The notes under the pieces: generated by a model
Database searches by the model: none
Seen by the model: the letters and a program-made list of their open reading frames with translations, nothing else
What the model was told of the DNA's origin: nothing
Translations under genes and position numbers: made by a program
Part shown: one piece after another, positions 1-6,821 of the stretch
Numbering within the stretch: position 1 is the first letter of the stretch
Layout of the letters: every line of letters starts with the position of its first letter
NCBI GenBank assembly: GCA_937896115.1
Contig: CALBLB010000240.1
Span: 1 to 14,032, forward strand
DNA length: 14,032 nt
Direction of reading: 5' to 3'
Source of the DNA: an uncultured Succinatimonas sp.
Lineage (GTDB): Bacteria; Pseudomonadota; Gammaproteobacteria; Enterobacterales; Succinivibrionaceae

Positions 1-582
1 ATAGCCGTATACGGTGCCGGCACCGGGCTCGGCGTGGGTCATCTGTTGCATCTTGGAGACAAATGGCTGGCACTGCCTGGAGAAGGCGGGCATGTGGACA
101 TGGCTCCTGCCAATCCTCAGGAAGACATGATCTTAGTGGCCCTGCGCGGTCGCATAGGTCATGTCTCTTACGAGCGCGTACTCTCAGGCATGGGACTTTT
201 AAATCTTTATCAGGTGATCTCCTCTTGGCATGACAGAAGACGCGAGGATATGACTCCTGCCGACGTTACTAATGGGGCTTTGGCAGATCCTGCCGATCCT
301 GACTGTCTTGAAGCCCTCAAAACCTTCTGCAGACTTTTAGGAAGCTTCGGCGGTAACCTTGCCTTAAATATGGGAACCTTCGGCGGGGTGTATATAGCAG
401 GCGGCGTGGTCACTCACTTCCTCGATTTCCTGCAAAAATCGGAATATCGTGAGAGTTTTGAATCCAAAGGACGTTTTAAAGATCTGCTAAAGCGCATTCC
501 CACCTATGTCATTACCGACAAACTGGCAGGTCTTAAAGGGGCAGGAGCGGTGATCAGGCAAGAGCTCGGTGCAGTTCTCTAA
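1..582 (+). CDS. glk: Glucokinase, C-terminal part (5' end outside window)
   Basis: The frame is open from base 1, with 193 codons before TAA at 580-582, so this is the C-terminal 60% of a protein of about 320 residues. Glucokinase phosphorylates cytosolic glucose with ATP to glucose-6-phosphate. Visible signatures are the glycine-rich GAGTGLGVGHL near the start and LPGEGGHVDMAP, whose Glu and His correspond to the E. coli Glk glucose contacts E157 and H160. ERVLSG follows, carrying the E187 equivalent, then FGGNLALNMGTFGGVYIAGG and the C-terminal GAGAVIRQELG. The catalytic Asp (D100 in E. coli) would lie in the missing part. A GTG at 34 falls inside the conserved glycine-rich segment, so it is not the start. 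It is the only plus-strand gene, converges on rpoD, and is closed by its own terminator. Confidence 0.95.
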   Translation: MAVYGAGTGLGVGHLLHLGDKWLALPGEGGHVDMAPANPQEDMILVALRGRIGHVSYERVLSGMGLLNLYQVISSWHDRRREDMTPADVTNGALADPADPDCLEALKTFCRLLGSFGGNLALNMGTFGGVYIAGGVVTHFLDFLQKSEYRESFESKGRFKDLLKRIPTYVITDKLAGLKGAGAVIRQELGAVL

Positions 583-599
583 CCTTTACCCAAAATCAA

Positions 600-630
600 G
601 GCCCGATCACCAGGATCGGGCCTTTTTTCT
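600..630 (+). terminator. Intrinsic terminator of glk
   Basis: A perfect 9-bp GC-rich stem (GGCCCGATC at 600-608, GATCGGGCC at 614-622) with the 5-base loop ACCAG is followed by six T at 623-628. It starts 17 bases after the glk stop. On the minus strand it lacks a T tract at the right end, so it serves glk and not rpoD. Confidence 0.93.
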
Positions 631-635
631 TGCAC

Positions 636-654
636 AGACTGCCGAAGGCAGTCT
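636..654 (-). terminator. Hairpin just downstream of rpoD, possible weak or Rho-assisted terminator
   Basis: AGACTGCC at 636-643 and GGCAGTCT at 647-654 form a perfect 8-bp stem with a 3-base loop, starting 9 bases after the rpoD stop codon. Read on the minus strand it is followed by GTGCAAGAAAAAAGG, with no T tract, so it is not a canonical intrinsic terminator. It may protect the rpoD mRNA 3' end or pause polymerase between the converging genes. Confidence 0.45.
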
Positions 655-663
655 TATGCACGT

Positions 664-2646
664 TTAATCGAGGAAACCGCGCAATCCCTGAGATCTGCAG
701 GGATGACGCAATTTGCGCAAAGCCTTGGCCTCTATCTGACGTATACGCTCGCGGGTTACCCCGAACTGTCTGCCTACTTCTTCCAAAGTATGATCAGATG
801 GCATACCTATACCAAAGCGCATGCGCAGTACCTGAGCCTCGCGCGGAGGCATTTCATCGAGCACCGCATTGATGGCAGTCTTAAGGCTTTCTGAAGTAGC
901 GGCTTCTGCAGGTACCACTATGGAGCTGTCCTCGATGAAATCCCCAAGATGCGAATCGTCATCATCGCCTACCGGAGTCTCAAGCGAGATAGGCTCTTTG
1001 GCTATCTTCATGACCTTACGGATCTTGTCCTCAGGCAAGCCCATCTTGGCAGCAAGCTCCTCGGGGGTAGGCTCACGTCCTTTTTCCTGCAACATCTGGC
1101 GGGATATGCGATTTAACTTGTTGATAGTCTCGATCATATGCACAGGAATTCGTATGGTACGAGCCTGATCGGCAATCGAGCGGGTGATGGCCTGACGTAT
1201 CCACCAGGTGGCATAAGTTGAAAACTTATAGCCGCGGCGATATTCAAACTTATCCACGGCCTTCATCAAACCTATATTGCCTTCCTGAATAAGATCAAGG
1301 AATTGCAAACCGCGGTTCGTGTATTTCTTGGCAATGGAGATCACGAGGCGCAAATTGGCTTCAACCATCTCCTTTTTGGCCTTCTTGGCCATGGCGTCTC
1401 CCATCATCACGCGGTGGGAGAGTTCACGTAAGCGGGAGATGGAGATCCCGGTTTCGCTTTCGATTTCTTTTAAGGCATTTACCGCCTGCTCGACATCCGC
1501 GCGGCAGTTTTTAAGCTTGGCAGCATAAGCCTTGCGGGCGCGGCAAGCCTTGTCAAACCAAGCCATATCCGCTTCACAACCTGATTCGGTGTAGACAGCT
1601 TTAAGCTCGTCTATCTTCATACCGCAACGGTTGACGCAGATATCGCGGATCAGACGATCCTGACGCTTGACTCTGTCCATGTTGTCGTGCATCTTGCGCA
1701 ACAAGCTTTCAAGTTGCTGAGGTACGAGTTTAAAGGTTACGAAAAGATCGGCTAAGGAATTTAACTCGGCTAAATATTTCTTTTCAGCCGCCGCGCCCTT
1801 CTTACCGCGGGCTGCGCACACCTTGTCATACCTTACGCGCAATTCGGTAAAATTACGGCGGGTAAGCTCGGGATCGGGACCGGCGCTTTCGGCAACTCCG
1901 TCCTCAGGAGAGGCTTCTTCATCATCCTCATCCTCGATCTCCTCTTTTACCACCTTGGCCTTTTTAGGCTTGCGTCCTTTTTTAGCCTTTTCTGCAACCT
2001 TGGTTTCTTTTGCCGGCGCGGCGTCTTCTTCTGAATCAAGCTTTAACAGCTCTTCTTCAACGTCATCCCCGCTGTCAACTTCGTCACCGACGCTTTCAAG
2101 CTTCTTTAAGTCTTTTTCGGAAAGATCGGTCTCCGTATCCATGAAACCTGAAATGATGTCGCTGATCTTCACCTGCGATTCAGCGTCACCGCATTGCTCG
2201 TAACGCTCAAAAAGCTCTTCCATGGCAGGCGGATATTCCACGAGACATTTTTGAGTATCGTTGGTCCCGCGCTCTATACGTTTGGAGATCTCGATTTCAT
2301 CCTTACGGGTTAACAATGAAACGTTACCCATCTCGCGCATGTACATACGCACGGGATCGGTAGTCCTGCCGATATCCACGGTGGAATCGAGCTGGTTTGC
2401 CACCACCTCGACGTCCTCGGCATCGGTCTGTGAATTGCCGCTTAAGAGCAGATCATCAGCCTCAGGCGGGGTATCACAAACATTGATCCCCATGTCGACG
2501 AAGGTCTGAATGAAAACCGAGAGCTGATCGCCTGAAATAATGTCCGGAGGAATAAGATCATTGATCTCATCAATGGTCAGATATCCCTGCTCTTTACCTC
2601 TGGCGATGAGTTGTTTGAATTCGGTACTTGCTGAATTATTGTCCAT
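664..2646 (-). CDS. rpoD: RNA polymerase primary sigma factor RpoD (sigma-70)
   Basis: The 660-residue housekeeping sigma factor directs RNA polymerase to -35/-10 promoters. Region 1.1 is at about 1-80 (TRGKEQGYLT-like start: ARGKEQGYLTIDEINDLIP). Region 1.2 is at about 96-127 (DPVRMYMREMG) and the non-conserved region at about 128-370. Region 2 is at about 425-500, with DLIQEGNIGLMKAVDKFEYR (2.2-2.3) and FSTYATWWIRQAITR (2.4, -10 recognition). Region 3 is at about 505-580 and includes the DDDDSHLGDFIED finger. Region 4 is at about 590-655, with the helix-turn-helix GVTRERIRQIEAKALRKLR. It is longer than E. coli RpoD (613) mainly because of a Lys/Glu-rich stretch at 186-260. The start aligns with the family N-terminus, although the Shine-Dalgarno (GTAGG, 4 bases before ATG) is weak. 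The upstream neighbour is yebC, not dnaG. Confidence 0.98.
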   Translation of the reverse strand: MDNNSASTEFKQLIARGKEQGYLTIDEINDLIPPDIISGDQLSVFIQTFVDMGINVCDTPPEADDLLLSGNSQTDAEDVEVVANQLDSTVDIGRTTDPVRMYMREMGNVSLLTRKDEIEISKRIERGTNDTQKCLVEYPPAMEELFERYEQCGDAESQVKISDIISGFMDTETDLSEKDLKKLESVGDEVDSGDDVEEELLKLDSEEDAAPAKETKVAEKAKKGRKPKKAKVVKEEIEDEDDEEASPEDGVAESAGPDPELTRRNFTELRVRYDKVCAARGKKGAAAEKKYLAELNSLADLFVTFKLVPQQLESLLRKMHDNMDRVKRQDRLIRDICVNRCGMKIDELKAVYTESGCEADMAWFDKACRARKAYAAKLKNCRADVEQAVNALKEIESETGISISRLRELSHRVMMGDAMAKKAKKEMVEANLRLVISIAKKYTNRGLQFLDLIQEGNIGLMKAVDKFEYRRGYKFSTYATWWIRQAITRSIADQARTIRIPVHMIETINKLNRISRQMLQEKGREPTPEELAAKMGLPEDKIRKVMKIAKEPISLETPVGDDDDSHLGDFIEDSSIVVPAEAATSESLKTAINAVLDEMPPREAQVLRMRFGIGMPSDHTLEEVGRQFGVTRERIRQIEAKALRKLRHPCRSQGLRGFLD

Positions 2647-2651
2647 GTGAC

Positions 2652-2741
2652 CTACCCGGATCCCCTTAATTGAGGGCCAGAGACGCCGATCGCGCGTCGC
2701 TGGAAAAAATCAGAATGCCAAGAGATCTCCCTTGCAAACAT
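2652..2741 (-). CDS. Possible 29-codon leader ORF upstream of rpoD (speculative)
   Basis: A short frame starts with ATG at 2741-2739 and stops at TAG (2654-2652), 5 bases before the rpoD ATG. The peptide begins MFAREISWHSDFF and ends PQLRGSG. The ATG is the end of the 5' arm of the terminator-like hairpin at 2704-2746, and the frame crosses both leader hairpins. There is no recognisable Shine-Dalgarno before it, and I know no family for the peptide. It could be chance. If translated, it would link ribosome loading to readthrough into rpoD. Confidence 0.15.
   Translation of the reverse strand: MFAREISWHSDFFQRRAIGVSGPQLRGSG
2677..2703 (-). promoter_or_regulatory. Second leader hairpin before rpoD
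   Basis: CCAG (2677-2680) pairs with CTGG (2700-2703) and GACGC (2682-2686) with GCGTC (2694-2698). One A·G opposition in plus-strand reading (C·U in the RNA) separates the two helices, and the loop is CGATCGC. It directly abuts the T tract of the terminator-like hairpin. A third, small stem (CCCT 2663-2666 with AGGG 2673-2676) follows. Together they make the last 100 bases before rpoD highly structured. Confidence 0.5.
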
Positions 2742-2746
2742 TCTGA
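2704..2746 (-). terminator. Terminator-like hairpin in the rpoD leader (possible attenuator)
   Basis: Read on the minus strand, TCAGAATG (2746-2739) pairs perfectly with CATTCTGA (2717-2710), directly followed by six T (2709-2704). Inside, CAAGGG and CTCTTG can pair around an AGAT loop, extending the structure. This is the form of an intrinsic terminator. It lies between the likely rpoD promoter (2883-2910) and the rpoD ATG, ending 57 bases before the start codon. It could end a roughly 170-base leader RNA or attenuate rpoD. Confidence 0.6.
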
Positions 2747-2882
2747 CAATTAACGGCCTAAACGCGGCAGGCTTGCGCAAAAATGCGGATAAGTCCTGTC
2801 TTTGGGATAATGAAATTAAATCCCTGTAGGTGAGCGCGGCTTTAACTGCGTATAGACCAAATAAAATTATTTACAAAACTGA
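2747..2882 (-). other. Upstream part of the rpoD leader, no recognised element
   Basis: Apart from a 4-bp hairpin (CGCA/TGCG around 2776-2787) and some GC-rich runs, I see no ORF with a ribosome binding site and no known riboswitch or small RNA. A second weak promoter-like pair (TTGTAA and TATACG, spacer 16) lies near 2850-2877. No segment complementary to the arms of the downstream terminator-like hairpin was found, so no antiterminator was identified. Confidence 0.3.
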
Positions 2883-2910
2883 TATATAGTTTGATTTTAA
2901 AAAAATTCAA
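2883..2910 (-). promoter_or_regulatory. Candidate sigma-70 promoter for rpoD
   Basis: On the minus strand TTGAAT (2910-2905) is followed after 16 bases by TATATA (2888-2883); shifted registers give spacers of 17-18. The spacer is very A/T-rich. It lies downstream of the yebC terminator and about 235 bases upstream of the rpoD start. The AT-rich context makes chance hexamers common, so the exact start site is uncertain. Confidence 0.5.
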
Positions 2911-2960
2911 GTCCGAAGCCTTATATTAACGCAAAAAAGTTAAGCGGATCTTGGATTTTT

Positions 2961-3008
2961 TTAAAATCACTTCTGCCTGCCCGAAGCAAAACCTTGGGGC
3001 AGGAGAAG
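2961..3008 (-). terminator. Probable intrinsic terminator of yebC
   Basis: CTTCT/AGAAG plus CCTGCCC/GGGCAGG (2970-2982 with 2997-3008, one bulged G at 2975) form a 12-bp stem, and the loop can add an AAG/CTT pairing. On the minus strand the stem is followed by TGATTTTAAAAAAATCC, a short T run close to the stem. It sits 20 bases after the yebC stop. Confidence 0.7.
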
Positions 3009-3027
3009 ATCGAGGCTCAAACTTAAA

Positions 3028-3789
3028 TTAAGCCTCAGGATCAAAATCCTCAGGTAAAGAGGCATTGTGATAGACTTCCTGAGTATCGTCGAGATCCTCA
3101 AGAGCATCGATCATCTTCATGAACTTGGCAGCAGCTTCTTTATCCAAAGCCACTTCGTTTGAAGGAACCTCCGATACCTCGGCAGATACGGGCTTGATCC
3201 CGGCCTTGTCAAAAGCCTCGACCACGTCGGCAAAAGCCTCAGGAGAGGTAAAGACATCGATAGAGCCGTCATCGTTGGTCACGACGTCATCGGCACCTGC
3301 CTCAAGACCGATTTCCATAGCTTTTTCTTCATCGACGTTCATCTTGCCGTCTTCATCGGGAGCAAAGGTGATCACGCCTTTTTTTGTAAAGATATAGCTT
3401 ACGGAGCCTGAAGTACCGAGATTGCCGCCGAACTTGGTAAAAGCGTGACGCACATCGGCTGCGGTACGGTTGTGGTTGTCGGTCATGCACTCAACCATCA
3501 CGGCAATACCGCCTACGCCGTAACCTTCATAGGTTATGGTCTCAAGATCGGTACCTTCACCGCCGCCTACACCGCGCTCGATGGCGCGCTTGATGGTATC
3601 GCGGGTCATGTTCTGTGCCAAAGCTGCGATCACGGCAGAACGCAGACGGGGATTGGCACCCTCATCACCGCCGCCTAACTTGGCAGCCGTAGTGATTTCA
3701 CGTATGAGTTTGGTAAAAACCTTGCCGCGCTTGGCATCCTGCGCAGCCTTGCGAAAGCGGATATTGGCCCACTTGGAATGACCTGACAT
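3028..3789 (-). CDS. yebC: YebC/TACO1-family protein
   Basis: This 253-residue cytosolic protein carries the N-terminal family signature MSGHSKWANIRFRKAAQDAK, then FTKLIREITTAAKLGGGD and NPRLRSAVIAALAQNMTRD in the helical first domain. The central domain follows (YEGYGVGGIAVMVECMTDN, VRHAFTKFGGNLGTSGSVSY), then the C-terminal EVYHNASLPEDF. Members bind nucleic acid or ribosomes. They have been described as transcription regulators (PmpR type) and more recently as helpers of translation through proline-rich stretches, and the sequence does not decide between these roles. It lies 80 bases downstream of aspS, an order related to E. coli aspS-nudB-yebC. A good Shine-Dalgarno, AGGAG, is 9 bases before ATG. 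A terminator and two competing hairpins precede the gene, and I saw no separate promoter. Confidence 0.96.
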   Translation of the reverse strand: MSGHSKWANIRFRKAAQDAKRGKVFTKLIREITTAAKLGGGDEGANPRLRSAVIAALAQNMTRDTIKRAIERGVGGGEGTDLETITYEGYGVGGIAVMVECMTDNHNRTAADVRHAFTKFGGNLGTSGSVSYIFTKKGVITFAPDEDGKMNVDEEKAMEIGLEAGADDVVTNDDGSIDVFTSPEAFADVVEAFDKAGIKPVSAEVSEVPSNEVALDKEAAAKFMKMIDALEDLDDTQEVYHNASLPEDFDPEA

Positions 3790-3794
3790 GTGTA

Positions 3795-3828
3795 TGTTCT
3801 CCTATAAAAAGAACAGTAGGTGTTCTTT
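3795..3828 (-). promoter_or_regulatory. Two mutually exclusive hairpins over the yebC ribosome binding site
   Basis: On the minus strand AAAGAACA (3828-3821) can pair with TGTTCTTT (3815-3808). The same TGTTCT (3815-3810) can instead pair with AGAACA (3800-3795), which places part of the AGGAG Shine-Dalgarno (3803-3799) in the stem and the rest in its 9-base loop. The two structures share an arm and cannot form together. The arrangement is seen directly; a regulatory role is inference. Confidence 0.35.
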
Positions 3829-3862
3829 AAAAAAATCTTATGCCGCAGCTTTAGGCTGCGGC
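3829..3862 (-). terminator. Intrinsic terminator of aspS
   Basis: GCCGCAGC (3842-3849) and GCTGCGGC (3855-3862) form a perfect 8-bp stem with a 5-base loop. On the minus strand it is followed by ATAAGA and then seven T (3835-3829). It begins 8 bases after the aspS stop. The 6-base offset of the T run makes it slightly imperfect, and some readthrough into yebC is possible. Confidence 0.78.
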
Positions 3863-3869
3863 TTGTCTT

Positions 3870-5639
3870 TTATGCTTCTTCGTCGGTTACCTTGATGGCA
3901 AGCTCGTTAAGAGCTTCCTCTGAGGCTATATTGGGGGCTCCCGACATGAGATCGGCTGCCGCGGTGGTCTTGGGGAAGGCGATCACGTCACGGATATTGT
4001 CAGTACCGGTGATGAGCATGGTCACGCGGTCAAGACCGAAAGCCAAACCTGCATGAGGAGGAGCACCGAAGGACAGTGCATCCAACAGGAAGCCGAACTT
4101 CTCCTGAGCTTCTTCCTTGGAAATTCCCAGAACCTTGAACACGGCTTCCTGCATCTTGTCGTCGTAAATACGGGCAGAGCCGCCGCCTGATTCATAACCG
4201 TTGATCACCAAATCGTAAGCATCGGCATAGACGCTCATAGGATCTGCAATCAATTCTTCGGGAGTAACGCCTTTGGGGGCGGTGAAAGGATGATGCATGG
4301 CGGTAAGACCTGCTTCTTCGGTGATTTCGAACATAGGGAAATCCACCACCCACAAAGCCTTGTAACCGTCGGCAACCAAGTTGTGATCACGGGCAGTCTT
4401 AATGCGCAAAGCGCCCATGAAAGTAGCAGTCTTGATGCGCTCGCCTGATCCTATGAACACGAGATCGCCGTCTTGTGCGCCGCAGGCTTTGCAAAGTGCT
4501 ACCAATTCCTCAGGCTTCAAATGCTTGCCTGCAGAGGATTTCAAACCTTCCGCACCTTTTTCAAGCTCGTTTACCTTGATGGAGATAAGTCCGCCTGCAC
4601 CCAATTTCTTGACGTAATCTGTATAACCGTCAAGCTCGCGACGTGAAAGTTTGGCACCGCCTGGCAGTGCAAAACCAATTACGCGGCATTTGGGATCCTG
4701 TGCAGGCGTGCTCAATACGGCAAAGTCCGAGTCTTTAACGTACTCGTCCAAAAGGTGCAATTCATAAGGAATGCGCAGATCGGGTTTGTCAGAGCCGAAA
4801 CGATCCATGGCTTCTTCCCATTTCATGACGGGAAGCTTGCCCAAATCCACGCCGCGAACTTCCTTAAACAGACTTACCATCATCTCTTCGGTGATGGCAC
4901 GCACGTCGTCAGAGCTCATGAAGGAGGTTTCAACATCGATTTGGGTAAATTCAGGCTGGCGATCAGCACGCAAATCTTCATCGCGGAAGCACTTGGTGAT
5001 CTGATAATAACGATCATAGCCTGAGATCATCAGAAGCTGTTTGAAAAGCTGCGGGCTTTGCGGCAAAGCGTAAAACTTGCCGTGATGGATGCGCGAAGGC
5101 ACCAGATAATCGCGGGCGCCTTCAGGAGTTGCTTTGGTGAGCATGGGGGTTTCGATGTCGATGAAACCGTGTTCGTCAAAGAAGCGGCGCACGAAATGAG
5201 TGATCTTCGAGCGGGTTAACAGCTGATTTACCATGTAAGGACGGCGCAGATCGAGATAACGATAGCGCAAACGCTGCTCTTCGGTATTGTCCTGATTAAA
5301 ATCGATGGGCAGAGCGACCGATTTATTGAAGATCTTAAGCTCTTTAGCATAGACTTCGATGGCGCCGGTAGCCATGTCTTTATTAACCTGACTCTCAGGT
5401 CTTGCGCGCACGAGACCTTTTACCTGCACGCAATATTCGTTGCGCAAAGCCGAAGCCGCTTCGTGCACGGACTTTTCGTCAGGATCGAACACCACCTGTA
5501 CGATCCCGGAACGATCACGCAGATCCACAAAGATGAGACCGCCCAGATCGCGGCGACGGTTAACCCAACCGCAGAGCGTGACGTTTTCGTCTTTATTGCC
5601 GAGATTTACTTCTCCGCAGTAAACAGAACGCATTGACAT
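3870..5639 (-). CDS. aspS: Aspartyl-tRNA synthetase
   Basis: This class II aminoacyl-tRNA synthetase charges tRNA-Asp with aspartate in the cytosol. Its 589 residues match the bacterial type (E. coli 590). The OB-fold anticodon-binding domain is at about 1-105 (VTLCGWVNRRRDLGGLIFVD, LRDRSGIVQV). The catalytic core begins with QRLRYRYLDLRR and motif 1 (FIDIETPMLTKATPEGARD). Motif 2 is CFRDEDLRADRQPEFTQID. The bacterial GAD insertion is at about 290-420, followed by MHHPFTAP, and motif 3 is GLAFGLDRVTMLI with DVIAFPKT after it. ATG at 5639 is kept because AAGAGG is 7 bases upstream. A second ATG two codons in (at 5633) fits the E. coli N-terminus but is farther from the site. A strong promoter precedes the gene. 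Confidence 0.98.
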   Translation of the reverse strand: MSMRSVYCGEVNLGNKDENVTLCGWVNRRRDLGGLIFVDLRDRSGIVQVVFDPDEKSVHEAASALRNEYCVQVKGLVRARPESQVNKDMATGAIEVYAKELKIFNKSVALPIDFNQDNTEEQRLRYRYLDLRRPYMVNQLLTRSKITHFVRRFFDEHGFIDIETPMLTKATPEGARDYLVPSRIHHGKFYALPQSPQLFKQLLMISGYDRYYQITKCFRDEDLRADRQPEFTQIDVETSFMSSDDVRAITEEMMVSLFKEVRGVDLGKLPVMKWEEAMDRFGSDKPDLRIPYELHLLDEYVKDSDFAVLSTPAQDPKCRVIGFALPGGAKLSRRELDGYTDYVKKLGAGGLISIKVNELEKGAEGLKSSAGKHLKPEELVALCKACGAQDGDLVFIGSGERIKTATFMGALRIKTARDHNLVADGYKALWVVDFPMFEITEEAGLTAMHHPFTAPKGVTPEELIADPMSVYADAYDLVINGYESGGGSARIYDDKMQEAVFKVLGISKEEAQEKFGFLLDALSFGAPPHAGLAFGLDRVTMLITGTDNIRDVIAFPKTTAAADLMSGAPNIASEEALNELAIKVTDEEA

Positions 5640-5743
5640 AAAAAAGCCTCTTGGTGACAGAGCCTTGAGTTTTCGGTAAAAACCCCGTGTTCAGGGCACA
5701 CCTAACCTAAGCTTTAGGCTCGCGCTTAAAATGTGAATGCAAA

Positions 5744-5772
5744 ATTATATTACTTTGCCTTAAAGCGGGCAA
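5744..5772 (-). promoter_or_regulatory. Strong sigma-70 promoter of aspS
   Basis: On the minus strand TTGCCC (5772-5767) is followed by an exact 17-base spacer and the perfect -10 hexamer TATAAT (5749-5744). Transcription should begin near 5737, giving a leader of about 98 bases before aspS. The leader contains a small CCTAA/TTAGG hairpin. This promoter lets aspS be expressed independently of the catabolic cluster upstream. Confidence 0.85.
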
Positions 5773-5826
5773 TATCAGGATCCTAAGAAGACGGCGGTGA
5801 CAATGCTTGTGCTCAAACTAAAAGCT

Positions 5827-6765
5827 TCACAGCAAGCTGGCTTGAGGCTCAGGTCCTTTGTAAAGCTCTGAAGACAAAACCTCGTTTAGATCAGGAATTG
5901 AGCTTGCCGCCCCCATCCTGGTAACCGAAATGGCAGCAGCGCAGGATGCCAGTTTCATAGCCTCATCTACACTTTTACCAGTTGCCAGAGCCTGCAGTAA
6001 AAACCCCGTATAGGTGTCTCCAGATCCGGTGGTATCCAAGGCTTTTACTTTGTAACAGCCGAAGGCAAAAGTCTTTGCGTCTGCCTGTTTATATATAGAG
6101 CCGCGAGTTCCCAAAGTTAACACTATATTGCTGTTGGGAAGTTTTGCACTTACCCCTTGCAATAAGCTAGTTGCAGAGGATGCAGGATCCATACAGGCAA
6201 TGCCTGCTGCCTCAACCTCGTTTACGAGCAGCCATGAGCATTTATCAAGCGGCAATTCAAGCAATTCCGAAGAAAAAGGCGATACGTTAAAAGCTATCTT
6301 AAGCCCGAGTGCAGATCCGCGTTTTATCAAGTATTCAAGCTCGTTTACTTCATTTTGCAAGATGAGATAGTCACCTTGTGAAAAATGTTCAAAAGTCTCA
6401 TCTATCTCATTACGCTGCAAACTGCGGTTGGCACCGCCGAATAAGATGATGCTGTTTTGACCGTTTTTATCCACTTGGATCACGGTATGTCCCGAGGGAA
6501 CCTCGTCATGATGTTTTAAATAGCTAAGATCAACTCCGGCTTTTTTAAGCGTCGCAAGCAGAATTTCATTATCCCCGCTGCCCACGGCTCCTGCGTGAAA
6601 AACTTTTCCGCCTGCTTTTGCACATGCCACGGACTGATTCAAGCCCTTGCCGCCTGGAAAGAGTTCACGGCTTAAGGAAGCCTGAGTCTCGCCCGGGGAG
6701 ATGATATGGTCCATCTTATAAACGTAATCGACGTTCAATGAACCGAAATTTAAAATCTTTGTCAT
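5827..6765 (-). CDS. Ribokinase-like PfkB-family carbohydrate kinase
   Basis: A 312-residue cytosolic ATP-dependent sugar kinase closest in pattern to ribokinase. Features are GSLNVDYV at 8-15, the sugar-binding GGKGLNQ at 38-44, LILQNEV at 134-140 and NEVEA at 182-186. GTRGS is at 219-223, and the anion-hole/catalytic DTTGSGDTYTG at 244-254 carries D250 as the base. The C-terminal VTRMGAASSIP matches the ribokinase ending. The ATG at 6765 is preferred. An upstream GTG at 6813 would add 16 residues (LFYRSRKTVIALVET after the start) not usual for the family, and neither start has a clear ribosome binding site. No rbsD or ribose transporter is nearby. As last gene of a sugar-acid cluster it may act on another sugar or on a 2-keto-3-deoxy acid. 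I see no terminator between it and aspS. Confidence 0.88.
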   Translation of the reverse strand: MTKILNFGSLNVDYVYKMDHIISPGETQASLSRELFPGGKGLNQSVACAKAGGKVFHAGAVGSGDNEILLATLKKAGVDLSYLKHHDEVPSGHTVIQVDKNGQNSIILFGGANRSLQRNEIDETFEHFSQGDYLILQNEVNELEYLIKRGSALGLKIAFNVSPFSSELLELPLDKCSWLLVNEVEAAGIACMDPASSATSLLQGVSAKLPNSNIVLTLGTRGSIYKQADAKTFAFGCYKVKALDTTGSGDTYTGFLLQALATGKSVDEAMKLASCAAAISVTRMGAASSIPDLNEVLSSELYKGPEPQASLL

Positions 6766-6821
6766 AGTTTCAACCAAAGCAATAACTGTTTTTCGAGATC
6801 TGTAAAAAAGCACCAGTTATG

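Noticed and set aside
34..582. Glucokinase starting at GTG 34
   Set aside because: The frame is open to base 1 and the residues before 34 complete the conserved GAGTGLGV motif, so the gene is cut by the window edge.
630..872. Open frame on the plus strand opposite the end of rpoD
   Set aside because: It lies antisense to the highly conserved region 4 of sigma-70, has no ribosome binding site and no recognisable protein pattern.
2040..2091. Possible frameshift or assembly error in the low-complexity part of rpoD
   Set aside because: The reading frame continues without a break into conserved regions 2-4, and the normal regions 1.1 and 1.2 are upstream in the same frame.
1823..2203. Ser-rich 126-codon frame on the plus strand within rpoD
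   Set aside because: Its long serine runs are the antisense reading of the Glu/Asp-rich codons of RpoD, so it is a shadow of low-complexity coding sequence.
5678..5696. Terminator-like CCC/GGGG hairpin with five T in the aspS leader
   Set aside because: The stem is only 3-4 bp with a 7-base loop, too weak to call an attenuator.
6766..6813. GTG start of the ribokinase-like gene at 6813
   Set aside because: It has no ribosome binding site and adds 16 residues before the normal ribokinase N-terminus; the ATG at 6765 fits better, although its own site is weak.
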